Shown here one piece after another: positions 22,974-28,303 of a DNA stretch of 28,303 nucleotides (the first letter of the stretch is position 1; every line of letters begins with the position of its first letter). A program made the translations under genes and the position numbers. The stretch is from a bacterium Ga0077546. GTDB lineage: Bacteria > Cyanobacteriota > Vampirovibrionia > Obscuribacterales > Obscuribacteraceae. Under the pieces are notes generated by a model, which did no database searches, was not told the origin of the DNA, and was given only the letters and a program-made list of their open reading frames with translations. Location: the NCBI GenBank assembly GCA_001464165.1, contig LNEX01000588.1:1-28303 (forward strand), written 5' to 3'.

Positions 22974-25070
22974 ATGATCACAATCTACCGGTCACTGATC
23001 GCAGTAGCGATGGCTACCACTGTTTTCCTTTCTCTCGGTGTCACTACCACAAACAGCAAAGCTGAAGTCACAGCAATGGCCCAACCGACACTGACAGCTG
23101 CATCGGCGGCAGCGTCCGGACCGGCAACAAGCTACCTCACTACTGCGCCACTAACCACGCCACAGGACGTCTGGAGCGCTGCCAAACAGCCCACTTTGAC
23201 GATGGTACTGGTAGTGCTCGGTCTAATTCTTGCTATATACTTTTTGCGCCGCCATCTGAAAAATAATCAGGCCAAGCAAGAGGCGGCAGAGCGCTCCAGC
23301 CTGGGGAGGTCTGACGACGACTACTACGGCGAAGAAATGCACAACCGCCGCAGCACAGACCGTCAGCCCGACAGCCGCTACGACTCTAACTACCGCAATG
23401 ACTTCAACAGCACAACCGGTGGTGGCAACACAAAGAATCCAGCCCAGCTGATTTTGCCAAACGCCCCCGGCAAGAACACTTTTGCCGACGTGGCCGGACA
23501 ACCCGAAGCGATTTCTCGCCTGCGCGAAGTTTGCGAATGGCTGAAAGAGCCTGAAGTCTATAACCGCCACGATGCTCAACTGCCTCGTGGCATACTGCTG
23601 GTCGGCCCACCCGGTACAGGTAAAACCCTTCTGGCTCGAGCTCTTGCTGGCGAAGCCGATGCTTCTATGTACCACACAACGGGCTCGTCTTTCGTTGAAA
23701 TGTATGTTGGTGTTGGCGCTAGCCGTGTTCGCACACTCTTCGAGGATGCGCGAAAACAAAGGCAGCGCACCCAAAAGCCTGTACTGATTTTCATCGACGA
23801 AATTGATGCTGTCGGTGGCGCCCGCGGCAATGGCACAAGCAGCAACAGCGAGCGTGAACAGACCCTCAATCAGCTGCTCACCGAAATGGATGGCTTCAAA
23901 GAAAATGAAGGCATCATCGTGCTGGCGGCCACAAACCGCTCAGACATGCTCGATGCTGCCCTCAAGCGCAAAGGTCGCTTCGACCTCGAAGTCTTTGTCG
24001 ACCTGCCCGATGTCAGCGGTCGTGAAGCAATTTTCAAAGTGCACTCGCGCAAAAAGAAGCTCGACGAAGCCGTCGACTTCGCCTTGATTGCCCGTCGCAC
24101 CTTCGGATTTAGTGGTGCCGACATTGAAGCGGCCTGCAACGAAGCTGCTGTAATTGCAGCACGCAAGCAAAGCGCTCTGGACAAAGTAGCCAAAGCCAAC
24201 GCCACAGCCAAGGCAGAAGCAGAAGCAAAGATCGCCGAGACCACTCAGGTGCTCACCTCGCCACAGGCCGCGGCCAGCACCAACCCGCACAGCCCCAGCA
24301 AGCCTACTGCCAACGGCCGGGCTAATCACCAGGGCTTTCAGCCCGGAAGTTACAAGTTCCCGGCACCAGGGCCGACAGCTGCGGCTGAAGTCAAGGTTCC
24401 CGGGCCGGTGACATTGATCACCACTGATATGCTCGATGAGGCAATCTCGATCGTCGAAGCCGGCGAAGCACGCAAAGATCGCCTCCGGGCCATGACGCTC
24501 GAAGACAAACAACAGACGGCCTTCCACGAGTTGGGTCATGCGGTGGTTACCCTGGTGCTCAAAGGTGACCCGATCACAAAAATCACCATCCTGCCGCGCG
24601 GTCGTGCTCTCGGCTATGTTCAGACTCACACCGAGGCTGACCGCTGGAACATGACCAAGGAGCAGATGCTCAAACGCATCACCTCGGCCATGGCCGGTCG
24701 CATCGCCCAGGAAATCTTCATGAACACCATTGACACTGGTGCCTCATCTGACTTCCAGCAGGCTAACAACATGGCCAAGCTCATGGTTACTCAGTTTGGC
24801 ATGTCCAAGCTGGGCCGCATCTATCTTGCCGACAGCCAGACACCGGTAGCTATGCAGGTCGGCCCCAGGCTGGCCGATGCCATCGACACCGAAGTGCAGG
24901 CCATCGTGCAACAGTGCGAAGAGCAGGCGCGGGAACTGTTGACCAAGTACGAAAGCCCGATTCGCGCTCTAACTGGCGTTCTCATCGAAAAGGAGACCTT
25001 GCTCGGCCCCGATTTGCTGGCGCGCTGGGAAGCTCTCACGACAACGGCAGCGCAGACCAACCAAGAATAA
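22974..25070 (+). CDS. ftsH: FtsH-type membrane AAA zinc metalloprotease, paralogue C, with linker insertion
   Basis: A 698-residue protein from the ATG at 22974, chosen for AAGGAG six bases upstream. There is a membrane or signal helix at about 4-22, an Ala/Thr-rich external segment of about 50 residues without the FtsH extracellular domain, and a second helix at 76-91. An acidic/Arg-rich linker follows. The AAA module has Walker A GPPGTGKT (211-218), Walker [12 protein letters not shown] and pore loop FVEMYVGVG. Its second region of homology, RKGRFDLEV, has Leu at the second arginine-finger position. About 75 extra low-complexity residues (roughly 401-480, Ala/Lys then Pro/Gly) separate the AAA lid from the peptidase domain. 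HELGH is at 518-522, with the third ligand Asp in [15 protein letters not shown] links it to FtsH-A as the closer paralogue. Confidence 0.94.
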   Translation: MITIYRSLIAVAMATTVFLSLGVTTTNSKAEVTAMAQPTLTAASAAASGPATSYLTTAPLTTPQDVWSAAKQPTLTMVLVVLGLILAIYFLRRHLKNNQAKQEAAERSSLGRSDDDYYGEEMHNRRSTDRQPDSRYDSNYRNDFNSTTGGGNTKNPAQLILPNAPGKNTFADVAGQPEAISRLREVCEWLKEPEVYNRHDAQLPRGILLVGPPGTGKTLLARALAGEADASMYHTTGSSFVEMYVGVGASRVRTLFEDARKQRQRTQKPVLIFIDEIDAVGGARGNGTSSNSEREQTLNQLLTEMDGFKENEGIIVLAATNRSDMLDAALKRKGRFDLEVFVDLPDVSGREAIFKVHSRKKKLDEAVDFALIARRTFGFSGADIEAACNEAAVIAARKQSALDKVAKANATAKAEAEAKIAETTQVLTSPQAAASTNPHSPSKPTANGRANHQGFQPGSYKFPAPGPTAAAEVKVPGPVTLITTDMLDEAISIVEAGEARKDRLRAMTLEDKQQTAFHELGHAVVTLVLKGDPITKITILPRGRALGYVQTHTEADRWNMTKEQMLKRITSAMAGRIAQEIFMNTIDTGASSDFQQANNMAKLMVTQFGMSKLGRIYLADSQTPVAMQVGPRLADAIDTEVQAIVQQCEEQARELLTKYESPIRALTGVLIEKETLLGPDLLARWEALTTTAAQTNQE

Positions 25071-25220
25071 GCACAAAACGACGAAACTAGCACGGCAAGC
25101 GTGGCTCTGGCAAAGAATAAGATTAAATGGTGACAGAAGCGCATAGCAGAAAAGCATCGCAACTGGTATCATCGAATTAAGGTTGCCACTACCAGTGAGG
25201 GCGACATTCTTCGTAACGGC

Positions 25221-25242
25221 GAGCCATCATCAAAGCTGGCTC
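25221..25242 (+). promoter_or_regulatory. Small hairpin just before the HEAHH gene ribosome binding site
   Basis: GAGCC (25221-25225) pairs with GGCTC (25238-25242) over a 12-base loop, ending three bases before the GAGGG at 25246-25250 that serves the next gene. The role is unknown. Confidence 0.3.
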
Positions 25243-25257
25243 ACTGAGGGCTTTGCC

Positions 25258-25854
25258 ATGGACCTAGAAAGTTTTCGCCGACAATTTGGCACCAGGTTTG
25301 TCAACCTGGCCAAAGATTCGCCGCTGCTATTGCGCGATATTCGACTGTTGCAAGAGAGGGGGGTATCGATTCGCCGCTTAAACGGCAAGAGCTATGCCTA
25401 CTCTCGCTCCAGCACTGAAAGCAATCCGGCCGGTCTAATTTGCATTGGTTCTCTGGCTTCACCACTAGACAAAGTAATCTTGCTCGCTCACGAAGCGCAC
25501 CATATACTTCGTGGGCGAGCGCCTAGTGACCCAGACCCCACCAGTATGTCGCGCCGCCGTTTTGTAAGCCTTTGCATGCAAGAAGAAGCACGAGCAATGC
25601 TGCACGAATGCCGCGTCACAGAGCAACTCTATGACGCCGGCCACCGCCTTCCCTTCAAGCACATGTCTTATATGGCCAGCTACTTTCGTGGCGGCTATGG
25701 GGCAATCAGGGCAATGATTGAGGAAGATTGCACAATCATGGATGACATCAGTCATTCTGAAGACTACGGCAGAAGGTACGACTCAAAGCACCGCAACTTG
25801 CTTAGAGCCAAGGCCAATGCCGCAACAGGGAGACGTCGCCGCAAAGCGGCTTAG
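25258..25854 (+). CDS. Putative HExxH metallopeptidase, soluble
   Basis: A 198-residue protein from the ATG at 25258, with GAGGG seven bases upstream. A longer in-frame TTG start at 25183 lacks a usable site. Residues 70-82 read LDKVILLAHEAHH, the hydrophobic-flanked HExxH of gluzincin-like proteins. The helix CMQEEARAMLHECRVTEQ, about 26 residues later, offers Glu109 or Glu110 as third ligand and resembles the E-x-x-A helix of uncharacterised DUF-type metallopeptidases. The C-terminus is basic (GRRRRKAA). There is no signal peptide, so it is probably cytosolic and could bind nucleic acid or membrane through its tail. The substrate is unknown. It follows ftsH-C by 187 bases. Confidence 0.7.
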   Translation: MDLESFRRQFGTRFVNLAKDSPLLLRDIRLLQERGVSIRRLNGKSYAYSRSSTESNPAGLICIGSLASPLDKVILLAHEAHHILRGRAPSDPDPTSMSRRRFVSLCMQEEARAMLHECRVTEQLYDAGHRLPFKHMSYMASYFRGGYGAIRAMIEEDCTIMDDISHSEDYGRRYDSKHRNLLRAKANAATGRRRRKAA

Positions 25855-25861
25855 CTTGTCT

Positions 25862-25915
25862 AGATTGTTCGACTTCTTAAGATTGTTCAAACTCTTAAGG
25901 TTGTTCGACCTGGGC
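25862..25915 (+). repeat. Three 18-bp tandem repeats after the HEAHH gene
   Basis: The units begin AGATTGTTC at 25862 and 25880 and AGGTTGTTC at 25898; copies one and two differ at three or four positions and the third is more diverged. They start seven bases after the stop codon and lie outside any supported gene. Confidence 0.6.
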
Positions 25916-25948
25916 AAAGCGCTAACGGCGCCGTCATTTTAACTATCA

Positions 25949-25988
25949 ATTTTCGCGCCAGCTTTTAATCAATTGCTGGCGCGAAAAT
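25949..25988. terminator. Perfect 14-bp inverted repeat, possible bidirectional terminator
   Basis: ATTTTCGCGCCAGC (25949-25962) is the exact reverse complement of 25975-25988, with a 12-base T/A-rich loop. The stem has a GC core and A/T ends on both sides. No long T-run follows on the plus strand (CTCTTTA). It lies 17 bases before the start codon of the next gene, so it could also affect its translation. Confidence 0.55.
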
Positions 25989-26004
25989 CTCTTTAGGAAC
26001 TCTT

Positions 26005-27642
26005 ATGAATAAGATTCCAGACCAACGTCGCATGCCAGCTTTGCTGCGCCTGACGCTGGTAACATTAGGCATCATATTTTCTCTTCTTATTGTTCTTTCC
26101 TGGCTGGGCTTTGCCAACAGCGCCGGTGAATACGGTCGCGCTTTCCGCCGCACCATCAGCACACAGACCGGCTTCTGCCTGACGTGCAAGCTCAATGACA
26201 TTGACCCCAAATTGCCCTTTGTCAAAGCGTTGCAGAGCGACACCATCGAAAACGAACTAGTGCTTAAAGCCACAGCCTACGGCGAAGACAATGGCATTCA
26301 GATTCTGCTTCAAGGAAACCAGTTCGAGTACACCCTCTACGCTGCTGGCGAGCGGTTAGTGCTCTTCAAAACAGCGGCAACTCCCGAGGGACTTGCTCAA
26401 GCACCAGAATTACTTTCGGCTCTGGTGGACCAGAAAATCAGCCAACTAGGCCAAGGCATACACCGAGCTGCTTTCAGCCAAAGCAATGAGTATGTGGGCA
26501 AACAGTCTGAATTGGTCAAAGGCACTATAGTAGAAAGCAACCAGGCTTTAACGGCACGCAAGCCCAAGCTTAATGAAATCTACGGCATTGAAGCCGCGCT
26601 CAACAGCTCAGTGCCTTCAAACCTAGCACCGGGTAGCAAGTTTGGTGTCAAATTCTACTTCTTGCAGGATCAGCTCTACAAAGGCAATAAAGACGCTGCC
26701 GCTTACTATGTCTACAAAGACAAAGACGGACGAGCGGCTATCTACGTTGCGCCTGGTGCCCTCGATAAGCTCTGGCCCACCGAAGCTGACGTACCAGCTT
26801 GGGCGGTGAAGCAGCGCACAACCAAAGAAGGTGTATATTACGACACCATAGAATCGTTGATGATGCACGAGCTAGCGCACAATCACCAAAGCCGCATGGG
26901 TTGGGACGATAGCGACAAGAAAAAGCTCAGCGAAACAGTTCCACTGACAGGCTTTTACCTGTTCCGCGCCGAAGATGGCACCATTGCTTTCTTCATCAAG
27001 GTAAAGGTAGCCAACAGTTCCACCGATGGCCAGAGCTCTGAAACCATAGAGTTCTACCGTCTTGAACCTGGCCTCGACCATAGCGGCGGCAAACGCTGGT
27101 TACGGGTCAATCAAGATGGTCAATGGCTGACAGAAAATGGCATTGCCGCACCCACCGCGGAGGCAGCAAAAGTTCTCAGCAACAGTCAGGTCAAAGCGGC
27201 TGCTGTTGTCACACCGGCCAGCGATTACTTTGATACTCCGGCTGAAGTTCACGCCGAAGCAATGAAGCTTTACCGCCTCGGCGGTGCCTCCCGGCGCATG
27301 TTGCTAGTCAAATCCCCAGTGCTCTATAGGCTGGTCGAAGCTGACGATCAAAGCGAAATCAATCTGCGCTTTGGTGCCATTCACATCAAAGAAGAACGCA
27401 CATTGATAGCGCCAGTCGAAGACAGCACCATCGATAGCCAGACTTTACTTTTCTCCAAACCGGTCAACCCGAATCAAGTCGGCCCTAACCAGGTCACGAC
27501 AATTCAGGCAGCCACTAAAGCAATCGAACGCCTGGAACCTCTCTACATCAGAACTTGGAGCGGCAAAATTGTGCCCTATTCCAAGGAAGAGGCAAAGGAA
27601 ATATTTAGCCAGGAAGTTCTCACAATCAAAGCAGGAGAATGA
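26005..27642 (+). CDS. Membrane-anchored putative zinc metalloprotease (HELAH)
   Basis: A 545-residue protein with a basic N-terminus, one membrane helix (about 13-35) and a large, probably periplasmic, domain. IESLMMHELAHNHQSRMGW (282-300) contains the zinc motif HELAH at 288-292. FDTPAEVHAEAMKLYRLGG (409-427) matches the late Glu-bearing helix of gluzincins of the anthrax-lethal-factor-like fold, where the Glu of the AE pair (Glu418) would be the third ligand. The region 200-280 (GVKFYFLQ, AAAYYVYKDKDGRAAIYVAPGA) is the upstream beta sheet. Two cysteines (58 and 61, CLTC) lie just after the membrane. AGGA is eight bases before the ATG. The next gene starts one base after its stop codon, indicating an operon. 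The substrate is unknown. Confidence 0.72.
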   Translation: MNKIPDQRRMPALLRLTLVTLGIIFSLLIVLSWLGFANSAGEYGRAFRRTISTQTGFCLTCKLNDIDPKLPFVKALQSDTIENELVLKATAYGEDNGIQILLQGNQFEYTLYAAGERLVLFKTAATPEGLAQAPELLSALVDQKISQLGQGIHRAAFSQSNEYVGKQSELVKGTIVESNQALTARKPKLNEIYGIEAALNSSVPSNLAPGSKFGVKFYFLQDQLYKGNKDAAAYYVYKDKDGRAAIYVAPGALDKLWPTEADVPAWAVKQRTTKEGVYYDTIESLMMHELAHNHQSRMGWDDSDKKKLSETVPLTGFYLFRAEDGTIAFFIKVKVANSSTDGQSSETIEFYRLEPGLDHSGGKRWLRVNQDGQWLTENGIAAPTAEAAKVLSNSQVKAAAVVTPASDYFDTPAEVHAEAMKLYRLGGASRRMLLVKSPVLYRLVEADDQSEINLRFGAIHIKEERTLIAPVEDSTIDSQTLLFSKPVNPNQVGPNQVTTIQAATKAIERLEPLYIRTWSGKIVPYSKEEAKEIFSQEVLTIKAGE

Positions 27643-27643
27643 A

Positions 27644-28048
27644 ATGCTTGCATCCATGATACTTTCAATTGAACTGGCGGCAGTGTTCTTCACGCTGATT
27701 TTCTGCGCTTATTGGATGGTCAGCAAGCTCGCCCAAGAGCATACGGCCTTTGTCAGCGAAAGCACGCTGACCGGCAAATCTCAAGGATTGGTTCTTGGAT
27801 TGGCAATCTTCACCGCCGCCAAGTGTGCAATCATCGACCCGCTGGCCTCAATGCTGCCTTTTGAGCTTGGCCCTGAAGCGGCAGCCACTGTCACCGGACT
27901 GGTCTATTTTGCCCTTGGCCTGACTGCTATTCACGGCGCCAGCCGCCTGGTCAAAAACGGCCTGCGACCCGTAACAGTTCCCGCAGTTATTTACTTCTGC
28001 CTATTTGCCGCTGCGGTGGTTTTTATGAGAATGCTTGCTCCGAGCTGA
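27644..28048 (+). CDS. Four-helix membrane protein coupled to the HELAH protease gene
   Basis: A 134-residue protein from the ATG at 27644, one base after the stop of the upstream gene and with AGGAG six bases before it. Four hydrophobic segments are visible, at about residues 7-27, 43-60, 78-98 and 107-127, with little outside the membrane. No motif is recognised. The tight coupling suggests that it works with the membrane-anchored metalloprotease, as substrate, anchor or modulator; this is inference from position. Confidence 0.75.
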   Translation: MLASMILSIELAAVFFTLIFCAYWMVSKLAQEHTAFVSESTLTGKSQGLVLGLAIFTAAKCAIIDPLASMLPFELGPEAAATVTGLVYFALGLTAIHGASRLVKNGLRPVTVPAVIYFCLFAAAVVFMRMLAPS

Positions 28049-28129
28049 ACGGCCAATCATTCCCTTCCCTTCAAAAAAATTAGTTATTTGCGACCAGTTC
28101 GATCAGCTCTCTCTATCTCTGGAGAAAAA

Positions 28130-28303
28130 ATGAATTCAACTACCAGGAGCAAGGCTTTTGCTATGCTCTTTTCACTCAGCCTGGCTTGCACCTCTTGCCT
28201 GTTCCTCTGCTCGACAGCCGAAGCTGCTGTGGCAGAAGTATCGGTACAACAGCTACTGAATATGGTGCCCGGAAGCGGTCCTATCGTCGTCGAATTTTAT
28301 GAT
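28130..28303 (+). CDS. Exported thioredoxin-like protein (3' end cut by window)
   Basis: 58 codons are visible, from an ATG with GGAG five bases upstream. Residues 1-30 form a typical signal peptide (NSTTRSKAF, hydrophobic core with several Cys, then STAEAAVAE, which could be a signal peptidase site). The mature part begins VQQLLNMVPGSGPIVVEFYD. PIVVEFYD is the beta strand that precedes the active-site CxxC in thioredoxin folds; the window ends before the active site. An exported thiol-disulfide protein is likely but unproven. Confidence 0.6.
   Translation, partial: MNSTTRSKAFAMLFSLSLACTSCLFLCSTAEAAVAEVSVQQLLNMVPGSGPIVVEFYD

Noticed and set aside
4700..25920. The short repeats as a CRISPR array
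   Set aside because: The units are directly adjacent without unique spacers, only two or three copies exist, and no cas gene is present.

Overview
The window reads as a chromosomal segment of a Gram-negative-type bacterium of roughly 50% GC. A non-photosynthetic relative of Cyanobacteria (Vampirovibrionia/Melainabacteria, perhaps Obscuribacterales) is my best guess. The hints are a BtpA-family protein, three copies of the cyanobacterial HIP1 octamer GCGATCGC, a DUF4388/PATAN-type protein, and several FtsH paralogues. No rRNA, tRNA, photosystem gene or transposase is visible, so this placement is inference.

Layout. 1-4.7 kb: an FAD-dependent monooxygenase cut by the left edge, a GNAT acetyltransferase and an HDAC-like deacetylase, all on the minus strand, then a small EF-hand membrane protein on the plus strand. 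5.1-9.3 kb: a minus-strand cluster, transcribed in the order 199-aa orphan protein, FtsH-type protease (FtsH-A), RseP-type site-2 protease, ending in a clear intrinsic terminator. 10-14.1 kb: BtpA (+), PATAN/DUF4388 protein (-), archaeal/eukaryotic-type prolyl-tRNA synthetase (+), exported hypothetical protein (-). 14.4-16.5 kb: a second minus-strand unit of a divergent FtsH (FtsH-B) and an 84-aa two-helix membrane protein whose ribosome binding site overlaps the FtsH-B stop codon. 16.5-17.7 kb: a gene-poor gap with a long imperfect palindrome. 17.7-28.3 kb, all plus strand: TldD and TldE, a patatin-like lipase, a membrane protein with a permuted NlpC/P60-like domain, a third FtsH (FtsH-C), two HExxH proteins (one soluble, one membrane-anchored), a four-helix membrane protein and the start of an exported thioredoxin-like protein.

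The theme is membrane and envelope proteolysis. Within about 23 kb there are three non-identical FtsH proteases, one intramembrane S2P protease, TldD/TldE, two further HExxH proteins and a probable papain-fold hydrolase. FtsH-A and FtsH-C share features that FtsH-B lacks, including loss of the second arginine finger of the AAA module. That raises the possibility that they work as mixed hexamers. The FtsH-A/RseP and FtsH-B units and the patatin gene use G/C-ending codons much more strongly than their neighbours, which suggests high expression or a different history.

Non-coding DNA holds several structures: a hairpin that buries the Shine-Dalgarno of ftsH-C, a nested hairpin between ftsH-A and rseP, palindromes at 1269-1349, 4862-4897 and 16856-16949, and short degenerate tandem repeats directly after several stop codons.
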